Shown here: piece after piece, positions 1-59,399 of the stretch | Numbering within the stretch: position 1 is the stretch's first letter | How the letters are laid out: each line of letters opens with the position of its first letter | NCBI GenBank assembly: GCA_030159075.1 | Contig: BROG01000139.1 | Span: 666,001 to 730,000 of the forward strand | Direction: 5' to 3' | Source: Atrina japonica | Taxonomy: Eukaryota > Mollusca > Bivalvia > Pterioida > Pinnidae | DNA length: 64,000 bases | Made by a program: the position numbers and the translations under genes | Notes under the pieces: model-generated | The model's database searches: none | What the model was told of the DNA's origin: nothing | The model's input: the letters and a program-made list of their open reading frames with translations, nothing else

Positions 1-331
1 ATGATAATAACAAATAACGTGTATTTGCTTTGGAATGTAACTGTCGGTTCTCTGTCATTGCCGTGTACAGCATATGTATTATTCAGACTATTTTGTCTGA
101 ATCAGAAGATCAAAGTCTCGAAAACTCTTTATCTAATTCCTCTGGATGCTGCAATGTTTATTTGTAGCATTTCTTATTTAAATAGCAAAAAATAGGTAAC
201 TATGTTGTTGAAGATGAAATCCTCGTTTTACGGAATATTTTCTGAGTGCACTGACCTAGATAATTATGAACATGTTGTTCAGATGTTACTACGGTGTGTT
301 GTACTGGAGTAGTTATAAGTTTAATTTGTAA

Positions 332-515
332 TACAGTAAAACCTGTATTTAGAGACCACCCCCACCAGCCACTGAAATGTGGTCTTACAAGACAGATAGT
401 CTTTCAAAAGAGGTTTAATATAAATAATTATTTAATCAAGCGGTTTTCAAAATGTGGTCTCAAAAGACATGTGGTCTTTGATGAGAGTGGTCTCTCAAGA
501 CAGGTTCCACTGTAT
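332..515. repeat. Interspersed foldback repeat (acagtaaaacctg type)
   Basis: It begins tacagtaaaacctgtattta and ends agacaggttccactgta, with inverted ends. Similar copies lie at 28712-28886 and, as tandem pieces, at 5393-5505 and 19330-19605. The repeated core is the pattern of ggtct/agacc and cacctgtctt. Confidence 0.6.
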
Positions 516-569
516 ACATGTAGCAGGTACATTTATTTGTCATACTGGTTTGACTTGCAAATATATTCG

Positions 570-642
570 GGCGCCTCCATGGCCGAGTGGTTAGAGCATT
601 GCGCTTTAAATCACAAGGCCTCTCACTCATCAGCCATCTTAG
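570..642 (+). repeat. tRNA-derived SINE head (truncated)
   Basis: The sequence tggccgagtggttagagcat followed by tgcgctttaaatcacaaggc is a tRNA A-box-like head almost identical to that of the full SINE at 62783-63012. The B box and tail are missing, so it is not a functional tRNA gene. Confidence 0.65.
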
Positions 643-793
643 GAATAGGGATATTAGGCAGCTAATGAGCTATATATACTAATACAGAGTTACCTCCAAT
701 CCTCCCAGCTAATTTTGTTCCACATCTGAATTGAAATTGAACTGCCCCTTTTAAAGTGACATTAAATAAATTGACAGGTCTGTGAGAGTGAAA

Positions 794-884
794 TTAACTC
801 ATCACCTCCTGAAAAACAATGGACTCTGCCTTAAATCAATGACTTGGACCAGTCCAAATGTGTCTCTAGGGGTGAATGAGTTAA
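794..884 (+). repeat. 91-bp palindromic MITE-like element, family 1
   Basis: It begins ttaactcatcacctcctg and ends aggggtgaatgagttaa, with inverted ends of about 17 bp and an inner inverted pair tggact/agtcca. It is bounded by TTAA on both sides. Confidence 0.75.
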
Positions 885-1400
885 TAGACTGACAGATTTG
901 ACATTAATAGACTGACAGGCCTTCCATTTTGACATTAATAGACTGACAGGCCTTCAGATTTGACATTAATAGACTGACAGGCCTTCCATTTTGACATTAA
1001 TAGACTGACAGGCCTTTCATTTTGACATTAATAGACTGACAGGCCTACAGATTTGACATTAATAGACTGACAGGCCTTTAGATTTGACATTAATAGACTG
1101 ACAGGTCTTCAGATTTGACATTAATAGACTGACAGGCCTTCCATTTTGACATCAATAGACTGAAAGGTCTTTAGATTTGACATTAATAGATTGACAGGCC
1201 TTTAGATTTGACATTGATAGGCTGACAGGTCTTCAGATTTGACATTAATAGACTGACATGTCTTCAGATTTGACATTAATAGACTGACAGGCCTTCAGAT
1301 TTGACATTAATAGACTGACAGGCCTTCCGTTTTGACATCAATAGACTGAAAGGTCTTTAGATTTGACATTTAAAGACTGACAGGTTTGTTAAATTGACAT
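884..1400 (+). repeat. 31-bp minisatellite
   Basis: About 16 copies of a 31-bp unit containing attaatagactgacaggcc and ttcagatttgac, directly following the TTAA end of the foldback element at 794-884. The units differ by point changes only. Confidence 0.9.
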
Positions 1401-1409
1401 TAAATTAAG

Positions 1410-2949
1410 TGTCAGGTTCTTCAGAGAAATATTATGAAGAACTTGCAAACTGCGAAATCCACCATGGCGGAGGTATAACTTTATGGCACTACCTTGTAAC
1501 AGGTGACATTATGACACACAAATGGATCTTGACGAGGTGTAGAAAAACAGACAACCGACCATAATTTGGCAATGAATCGGTGTTTGGTGACACAAACAAA
1601 AATAAATAATAGTTAACATAAATCTTAAGTTAGCATTCCAAAGTGTGTTGTTAAGTTTGAGATTATTTCACCTTAACACAAACTTGTCAGAATTCCTTTG
1701 GAAACCACTGACAGAATGTTTAGGGATGTATTTAAAGAGTCTTATGTTTTCAAAAACAGATGTCGCAAAATAAAAAAAACAACATCTCTTTGCAGGTTTT
1801 GACCATTATCAATTTAAAAGTGTAATAAGTAACAACATTGAACAGTCAAGGAATGCCGTTTAGCTGTGAACATTCTATCAGCTTTACGTTTACAATCAGA
1901 TAATTAGTATGTCAACATTTTCGTATTAAAAAATATACTGTTTTTGTATCGGCTAAATAAAAGAATCGGTGATTGATTAAATGCCATTGTTTCGTTTGAT
2001 AAAGACCATTATGTTAGGGAATTTCACAGCTAACTTTTATTCGTGTGTCTAATTTTCTTTTATGCCATTTTACAAATTTCCCTTTATTTATGCACACAAC
2101 TCTTGCTTTATTATTTTCTAATAAATAGAGATTAGATCGTAAGCTGTGTATGGAAGTATTGCACATTTTGCCATTCAATTTTCAGATTCACTTCGCATAA
2201 TTGAAGGTTTTATTACATTAGAATTACACGGCTGTTTAAAAGAAAGTTTAATTTCTTATAAAAACACGACCCATTAAATGCTAATAATGGGTTATTAAGG
2301 GAAAAAAGTCTTTTATCGCTATTTACAATGTGTCTGCGTTTTAGTCTTATGCCGACACAGGAAATTGTGCAAATGGGAAGTTACATCATTTGGAAGGTAT
2401 GTTTAGTGTTTCGGAGGCAAATCTTTGTATGTTTACTAACCAACTATAAACCACAGACAATACAGTCTTCTCTGTGAATCATCTTCACAAATTTTAAATA
2501 GGTACAGGTGTGTTTTGGTCTTTATCTTTCGCGGTTTTTATATATGTTTGTCTGCGGGAGCTACTTAAATTTGACAGAATAATTCAAATGCGAATTGCAG
2601 GAAAGATGTTTTACTTGTATTAATGGCAAATTTTACTATTTTTAAGAGTTTTATTATAGTGTTGCTTTAGTTAAAAAAAAATAACCTGAAAAATAAACAC
2701 CGAATGGTAAATTTGTTATACACTTGTATCAGAATATCCAAATAAATTTATCTGTTAAGGATTCATTATATTCATCAAATCTTTTAAAGTAATTTTATTT
2801 TGTTTATATTTTGTTTATAGAAAATCAAAATACATATTTCTGTTTTATTTGATAAAAAATTAAATCTTTTACATGGATTTCATTCTATGTTGTAGACCAA
2901 GTAGAACCACGTTGAATTTTAAAATTTGTATCTAAATTCACTTTAATTC
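1410..2949. other. Upstream non-coding sequence
   Basis: AT-rich sequence with no supportable gene. A short Kozak-like caccatggcggag|gtataa at about 1462 and a small hairpin (acccatta/taatgggt) near 2270-2292 are the only local signals I noted. Confidence 0.4.
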
Positions 2950-3096
2950 TAGAACGTTGGTAACTTGTCCACCACCTGTTCCCAGGGCGGGGATTATAGT
3001 TGTTTTGTGTTGTGTCTGGCCTTCTGTCCCTCCCTTCTTTAACTTTGTTCAGGGCATAGCTTCCTCATTTCTTCAACTCGCCTCCCCATATGTAGT
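2950..3096 (+). other. Possible untranslated first exon of troponin I
   Basis: This stretch is more GC-rich than its surroundings (ccaccacctgttcccagggc, cttctgtccctccc) and ends at a strong donor consensus gtaagt at 3097. Exon 1 of the coding region has an acceptor and 5' UTR, so an upstream untranslated exon must exist. No TATA box or transcript supports this candidate, and the true exon may lie outside the window. Confidence 0.25.
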
Positions 3097-3109
3097 GTAA
3101 GTATACATC

Positions 3110-3199
3110 TAACTCATTCACCCCTAGACACACATTTGGACTGGTCTCAGTTATTGATTAATAGCAGAGTCCATTTTTTCTCAGGGGTTAAGAAGTTAA
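3110..3199 (-). repeat. MITE-like element, family 1 (reverse copy)
   Basis: It reads ctaactcattcacccctag to ggggttaagaagttaa, the reverse of the copy at 794-884. Confidence 0.65.
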
Positions 3200-4547
3200 G
3201 AAGATGGAGTGTCATATACATCTTTTATTTTTACAGGTATTCTCCTTATTTTATTTGTCTTGGCCACATCTAAGTTATTACCGCACCTAGGCCTCCCTGG
3301 CATATTTGATACAGGTATACATCTTAAGAAGACGGAGTGTCACATACAAAATTTGTGCTCCTTCTACCTTTTTATGCCCCAGCCTGAAAGGTCTGCCAGG
3401 GACATCTAGTGATCAGATCGTCTGTCTGTTTGTGTCTGTTTGTTTGTCTGACATCACATGCCCCTGGGGGTGGGGTGGGGTCAAAATGTAGGACATTGCA
3501 AAAAGTTTTAGTGACTGGGGGCATTTGTGTTTCACAAACACTTGTTTTTTTATTTTTTATTTTTTTTTTTATTTTTTTATTTTTTTTAGGTATTCCACGT
3601 TGTCAATTTGATGTGTCTGGATCATATATATTTCATATCTTCACCTACATTTACTCTTGCCATATTTTGGTCAAACATACATCTTGGGTAGATGGGTACC
3701 ATGTCTTTTCAAATGTGAAAAAATTGCTTTTAATGCCATTGCACAATTATATATATATATTTTCCTCTGTTGAATATATTATTACATTGATGTACGGAAT
3801 GAATCTCTTTTGTATCTCCCTGACTGAAGAGCTTAAATTTTTGGAAAATCAGTTTAGAAATGATCTGCTATGCTAAAATCTCTGAAATCTCATGATGGGA
3901 TGAAACATTCATCATTTGTTTTTGTAAATACATGTATGTGGGTGCATTGTATATTTCAATGACCCTTGACCTTTTGAGCTTAGTGTAGCTCAGTATTGAT
4001 TACAACAGAGATTTACACTGACCACTTTTGTATCATGTTTCAAGATGTGGGTGGTTAGTTGTAGACAGATTTATCTATTGTAACACCATTGTTTTGGTGG
4101 TCTCTTCCCAGTTACTTTGTAAATGCGTTCTCTCCTCCCAACAAAATCTGGCCACCATCGTATAACTGAAAAATTGTTGAGTGTGGCTTGAAACATTATT
4201 CAGAATTATTCATATCTTCTAAGCTGCATACAAAAAGAATGATGAGATTTTACACATTGTTATTATAAGAGAATATATCCAAGATCATCTGTATTTGTAC
4301 ATACTATTATGTTATACAGTTCAACCTGTCTGGAGAGACCACCCTGGTCCCTCCTGGTCCACCATTGTATAACTGAAAAATTATTGAGTGTGGCTTGAAA
4401 CATTATTCAGAATTATTCAAATCATTCAAATAAAAAAAGCGGTGTTACAGTCAAACTTGCATCAGATTAAGGGCACCTGATTTATAGGCCATTCAAACAT
4501 ACCTTTATTAACTTTTTTGTAAAAAGAACCTCTTTATAAATGCTAGC
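3200..4547. other. Non-coding sequence with SINE tail fragments
   Basis: Two tail fragments (about 4090-4190 and 4340-4410) share the phrase ataactgaaaaattgttgag with the SINE at 62783-63012. A T-rich run is at 3541-3588. The open frames here are composed of low-complexity sequence. Confidence 0.5.
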
Positions 4548-4836
4548 GAGCTGGCCTGGCTTAGTCGGTGATGCGCTCTACTCTTGATCGTGAGGTCGTG
4601 AGTTTGAGTCCAGCTGGCGGTAGGTAGGATTCTTGTCCTTCAGATGAGACAGTAAAAACCGAGGTCCCCTGTCACAGTAGGTGTCAGCACATTAAAGAAT
4701 CCTCACTGTTCAATTGCCATTAGTGCCGAGCATAGGCCAAACATTAAAGCCCTTCACCGGCAATTGGTGAAGTCTCCATATGAGTGAAAGTTTCTTGAGT
4801 GGGACGTTAAACAACAATAAACAAACAAACAATCAA
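4548..4836 (+). repeat. tRNA-derived SINE, second family
   Basis: The head gcctggcttagtcggtgatg with the B-box-like gagtttgagtccagc is followed by a body and the tail gggacgttaaacaacaataa with caaacaaac repeats. This arrangement is common in molluscan SINEs. A partial second tail copy follows at 4837-4905. Confidence 0.75.
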
Positions 4837-5063
4837 ATTTGGTGAAGTCTCCACACCAGTGAAAGATTCTTTAGTAGAACATTAAACAACAACACAAGCA
4901 ACATATAAAGGCTAGCTATCTATAAGGACTACTTTTGCCTGTTCCCTTGAGTGACCTTTGTAGAAAAGTTTGACCATGTAAAGGAATTGTAAACAAACTG
5001 TAGTTATTGCATTGGAAAATGAATAAGTAATTTTGTGATTTGATATATTGAATCAGTGTATGA

Positions 5064-5064
5064 A

Positions 5065-5097
<33 letters not shown>

Positions 5098-5109
5098 CAA
5101 ACACACACA
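5064..5109 (+). repeat. (CA)n microsatellite
   Basis: Interrupted CA repeat with two AAA breaks. Confidence 0.9.
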
Positions 5110-5719
5110 TACTATTCTTTGCAAAGTTAATACATAGGAGTAGCATCTCTAAGGCAAGAGAATTGAAAAGTGTGCATGGCCACTTGTACTGGATTTTGTA
5201 AAAAGGGTGTGGATGTCAGGTGTGGATGTCGGGTGTGTCTCAAAAATGTATTTGAGTTTACTCAATGATTATCATGTTGTCATCCTGAAAGAAAATGTAG
5301 TTTCTTTGATAATTGGACATAAAAATTGCCAAGCATTTTGTAAACTAGTAGACAGATGGGTCAAAATGTAAGACTACTGTCATGAAATACCAGTTCTCCT
5401 TTAAGACCACTGTCTTGGGACTCTGCCTGTCTTGGAACACCACTGTCTTGGGACACCACCTGTCTTGACAGACACTAGTTTTGAGACACCACTGTCTTGG
5501 TATCAGGGATCAAATTTAACAATTCTGTCTCACTAGACTAGTTTACAAATGTCAAATAAACTAGCCCCAAAGTGGTATGACAAATTGCTTAATTGACTAC
5601 TATACCTGTAAGTGTGAACACTTGGTGACGTATACTCCCTTCTATTGTTGAAGAGCAGTCCAAGATTATCTGCATTATCAAAAGTATTAATGAATTCTTT
5701 TTGTTTTATGTATTTTCAG

Positions 5720-55033
<49,314 letters not shown>

Positions 55034-55198
55034 ATACCATTGGCTAAAAACCTCTTGTGTATCCCGTGAACCAATTCTTCCTGCGTGATTTCGAATTTTT
55101 ACAGTACCTTTTGTGACTGGGACAGCAAGATGTGTCGTTTTTTTTATTTTACCCTGTACTTTTAGTTATGTATAACTGCATGAACATTGTGGACTGAC

Positions 55199-55204
55199 AA
55201 TAAA
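55199..55204 (+). terminator. Candidate polyadenylation signal of troponin I
   Basis: AATAAA lies 165 nt after the stop codon and is followed by TG/T-rich sequence (tctactgtttatttgtc). Confidence 0.55.
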
Positions 55205-56097
55205 TTAGATATATAAAATGTCTACTGTTTATTTGTCTATTGTCACGTGATACACAGACAACTTATATTTATCATTATATTGTATGTTGCAACATTATAT
55301 TTTGATAATTTTGGTGTGTAGCGAAGCATAGATATATCTTAATATTATTCTTACCTGTAGGTTTTTAGTATTTACCTGGAAATTGCCTATATTTGAAATC
55401 ATAGCTTATACTCGTTCAGGGTTTTTTGTTTTTTTTTATCCAAGTCTTATACATCAAATTGAAGTGTGAAAACAAAACCTGAATCTTTCTGATGTTTGTC
55501 AGAAATTTGCATACTTAATATTGAAACAGATTCTGATTCTATGTAACGAATATAATTCAGCTTAATTAATAAATAGTATGGAATGGGATATGTAAATGTA
55601 TCATTTACTTTGGGTATTATAAAAAAACCATTAATCTACAATATATGAGAGCTAGTCATTATATTGTGTATGTCTTTACATAATCTTTTATCTACATCAG
55701 TAATCTGTTGTTTTTAATATTTTGATGACGTCAGTCTTATCGATACATCAGCTGTCAGTCCAAACAGAGGGGTTATACTAACCAATGAGAAGTCCCTAAA
55801 GGGCATATGGGTACAATTTGATATTAGAGTAAAATGTGTTTGCGAGTCCTAGTCAGTAGTTACGTCAATCAGTGTTATCATTATTGCTCACATGACGTCA
55901 CTTGTTGCCTAACAACCGAACTGACAGATTGGGGGAGAATACATTTTTGGGGGTATATGCAAATTCGGTAACTTGAGTCACACAAGTGAAAGCAGTGCAA
56001 GTTCCATTATTCTCCCTTCTCAGTTTCGAATGTAGAGTTTAATGATGACGTCTGATTGTAAATTTGCGCAAAATTGTTCAGATTTAAAATGGAAAAT

Positions 56098-56254
56098 GGT
56101 GGTGGCTACCGAGTGACAATATTTTACAGAATAATCACAGCCTTAAGAATGTTTTACAGATACAGGTCAGCTTTAAGATATGATAATTTTAAAAATATGT
56201 CAATATTTAAATGATTTCGATGACGGGTTGAGTATTAGCTCGGTAGCCAACACC
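56098..56254 (+). repeat. 157-bp inverted-repeat element
   Basis: The left end ggtggtggctaccgagtgac and right end ttagctcggtagccaacacc are inverted over about 20 bp. The interior is AT-rich and non-coding. Confidence 0.6.
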
Positions 56255-57019
56255 ATGTATTTATTGTGAAAGTTGCCGTGTAATTGTACATAATGAGTGT
56301 GGTTTTGTTTATTGTTAGTAGATTGTTTATTTTGAGAATATTTTCCTGCTCAAATCAGCTAGCAGAGATTTAGTATTATATTATGTATTATAACACTTCT
56401 AGAATCTACATAGAAACATATTCAGAATTTTCCTTACTCGAATGCTTGACTTCCGGTATGTATTTTGTGTATCTAGAGTAACGAACAGTTCCCAAGTATC
56501 AGAACATTTGTACACAATACATGATTGTTTTAGTTCACGACAAACAATTCTACATATTAGGACAGCTGTCAAAAAGAAATTTCAACAAATCGAGTTGTAA
56601 AGTTTGTTTACTATATTTATGATAAAATGACAAAGGTTAACATTGTTTTTACGACATATGTCATACATATGTTATTAATGTCATCTGCTTTTGAGACTTG
56701 AATCAGAGCGACATGGATTTATGTACATCGAGTCAATATCACCTCAATATTTCACTGATAATGAGTCGATATTTTTTCCTATGGTCTAACTAGCCATCAA
56801 TTTGTCAACTTCCTATGTATGTTCACTAAAGCAATTGTATTATGTCCGATTTCTGACTATTAATATTTGTAGTCAGCAATAAACTCATTCCTTGCCACAC
56901 CTGATGTTTAGACTTTTTTTTCACTAATACTCGCCTAGATATACATATCAAATGGCACCTGATCCCATCTCTGCATTTTCAGAAGTCCGCATGTGTCAAA
57001 TTTTCAACTGGTTTGTTTT

Positions 57020-57235
57020 TCTACCGCCACACTCAACAATTTGTCAGTTATATGGTGGCAGTCGGTTTTTAATGATGGAGGAAAGAACCCAATTACAGTG
57101 TGTCCGGGAAGAGACCATTGCCATTCCGCAAGTAAACTGGAAAACTCACAATATCGGCCTAGGTTCCATCAGGGCACGAACTTGCGCTGTCAAGAGGAGA
57201 CTCACGGTGTAAAGCGCAATGCTGTATTGTCTGAT
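57020..57235 (-). repeat. tRNA-derived SINE, reverse
   Basis: ccgccacactcaacaatttg, tatatggtggcagtcggttt and ccattccgcaagtaaactgg are the reverse of the 62783 SINE. The reverse head is cacggtgtaaagcgcaatg. Confidence 0.72.
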
Positions 57236-57814
57236 TAACAATTTGTAGATTAATACTTTATTATCTGTAATTTTGTTTATCTTAAGACAAATAACCATAG
57301 GTTCTGTTTTACAAAATTTTTAAATCTTGGACTTGGTATTAGAATCACACTTACGACTTGCATCCATTTCACAAAGAATTGACACTTCTGACTTAGGACC
57401 AAATTAAAAACTTTATACGACTATCCAGATACAGTATTATAAATATATAAGTTATCATTGTGCCGTAATTTGTCTTTGTTACTATAGAAGATATAAATAT
57501 CCATAAACTATCATCATCATTTTTGAAAACTTTCGAAAATACCCTAAAACTTGAATTTAGGACATAGAAATTACAAACATTGCAAAGTGTCTATCAGTTT
57601 ATTTGCCTCTGTGCTTCTTAACTTGAGGTGTAGTATTTGAAATGTAGCAATTACTGACACATTTTCTGTATATGAAAACTATTTTCATCTACAGGAAAAA
57701 AGTATTATTAATTAAATTTATTCCCATTTTATTTCTGGATCTGTCGACCGATTGTCTGTGGAACAATAGACTTCCTCCAGCTCGGGATAACATCTTCTAC
57801 ACTTTTAATTCTAT

Positions 57815-57990
57815 TCTCAATTCCTGCCAGCCCAGGTTCAAGTCCCACTGGAACCTAAGCTGACTTTTTGTGAGAAAGTAGGCCGGTGGTCTCTTCCCGG
57901 GTACATCGTGACCGGGTTTACCCCACCATTAAAAACTGACCACCACCATATAACTGAAACATTGTTGAGTATGGTGTAAAACACTTAAAA
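57815..57990 (+). repeat. SINE, B box and tail
   Basis: caggttcaagtcccactgga B box, then aggccggtggtctcttcccg and accaccatataactgaaac tail. Confidence 0.72.
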
Positions 57991-58479
57991 TTCATTCAAA
58001 ATTTATTACTCAGAAAACATTGTTTAAGAATGCATCTGCCATCTTTCCAAATTCCTAGACTTGAGTGTCACTCGATGTTAAAACTTTCGGTTTAAACACT
58101 AGCAGTTTCTATTTTTTAAGATAATTTTATTTTCCACAGCCGAGACAATTACGTGTTATGTAAAGTTTTACTGCTCTCAACATTCAAAGAACTCATTAAA
58201 TTCGTTACATAATACATTTTATTTGTCAAAAAATGTTAAGGAAGCTGATAATTTGTGTAGATGCCTTGATATTTCCGTTATTTTACTATTTTGTGATGTA
58301 AGAAACTGTCAAGATTTGAAAACCAGTAGCGATACACCTAACAAGAATTTTGATATTATGGTGTACGCAGTGATATTTAATACGAAATTATCATTTGCCA
58401 TGCATTCCATAGTAGTGTGCAAAACGGTATATTGTTTGAAAGTTCAGAAAACATGCCACAAAGACTAATTAATCGTGGT

Positions 58480-58640
58480 TCACACTGTTCCTTTGCCAGA
58501 TGCTTGGCTTTCGAAGTGAAAGTCGACGAGTCTTTCGGAACGGGGTAAGGCTTAAAACCGAGGTACCATTCCATGCCAGGCTTGGCAAGTTCAACAGACT
58601 TTCACTGCGTTAACACATTCATAGAACAGGTAGAAACTTA
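58480..58640 (+). repeat. SINE fragment, third family
   Basis: tttgccagatgcttggcttt and ttcactgcgttaacacattc with catagaacagg correspond to the body of the copy at 60190-60490. Confidence 0.6.
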
Positions 58641-58991
58641 TGACACTGCAATGATATTTGTCGAGGTATCAAAAGTGAAAAATTCTTAGCGGAACGCAAA
58701 ACAACAAATAAATACAAGTTCCGAATTAAAAGGACTATTAGACACCACTGAGACAATATATCTAAACATTCCATGACACCACAATTTGTTTGTATTTAAT
58801 TTTTCATACAATAATATTACTCGCCTTCCTATGAAGTGGATGATAACTTGTAGAAATGATAATGATTGGTACGACTGACGGTGAATATGAATTCCCATTT
58901 TCCAATTTTTCTCATTCAAAACGTTTCATTCAATAAAATTGAGAAACAAAATGCACAATGTCCTCTGTTCAGTCCGACACTGTGCCTTAAA

Positions 58992-58997
58992 TTTATT
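58992..58997 (-). terminator. Candidate polyadenylation signal of the FG-GAP gene
   Basis: On the minus strand AATAAA lies about 153 nt after the stop codon. Confidence 0.45.
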
Positions 58998-59149
58998 GTC
59001 ATTTGATGAGGATGGGTGACTAACGATTCCATCTTTTTGAAACCGGAAGTTTTCAAAAGTCTTACGCAGAAGTGATTATTGAACCTTGAATGAAACTTTT
59101 CAACGAACGTAATGTTTGTATATTTGTCCAGTCATAAAACTATTTTAGC

Positions 59150-59399
59150 TTATCCAAAAGCAATCACATTCGGTCTGAAACTGTACACAATTATTTCTCC
59201 AGTAGAGTAACTCGGAGCAAAAATATCAATGTAATTATCGCCGTCCACATCGGCAAAGGCCAGTTGGCCAACCGTTCCTTGTCCAGCGTCCAGGAAAGCT
59301 ATCTTCTTATACGACCAGTTGCTGGCATCGGTGCTGTTTGGTTCTAAGACGTATGCACGCCCATCGTCATCGCCAGACACTAGTATAGTCGGTTTGTTA
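59150..59399 (-). CDS. FG-GAP protein exon 6 and stop
   Basis: The acceptor is gtcttttcag; 250 nt. It encodes NKPTILVSGDDDGRAYVLEP, then QLAFADVDGDNYIDIFAPSY and ends RPNVIAFG with TAA at 59152-59150. It carries the third calcium loop. Confidence 0.88.

Larger units (their letters stand above)
55034..56890 (+). other. Troponin I 3' UTR and downstream sequence
   Basis: The first AATAAA after the stop is at 55199-55204, giving a short 3' UTR of about 190 nt. A second AATAAA at 56879-56884 with a T-rich stretch after it could end a longer form. Between them lies AT-rich sequence with a 157-bp inverted-repeat element at 56098-56254. I cannot tell which end is used. Confidence 0.45.
56891..58991. 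other. Intergenic region between convergent genes
   Basis: Contains a reverse SINE (57020-57235), a forward SINE tail (57815-57990) and a third-family SINE fragment (58480-58640). No gene recognised. Confidence 0.5.

Noticed and set aside
1..195. Frame of 64 codons at the window edge
   Set aside because: Short, AT-rich, with no recognisable motif; nothing supports coding.
571..640. tRNA gene
   Set aside because: Only the A-box side is tRNA-like; it matches the SINE head found elsewhere in the window.
1462..1475. Kozak-like caccatggcggag followed by gtataa as an alternative first coding exon
   Set aside because: Joining to the first coding exon passes through its 5' UTR, which has an in-frame TAG, and nothing else supports it.
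56952..57238. Two overlapping frames of 81-86 codons
   Set aside because: They lie entirely within a reverse SINE copy.
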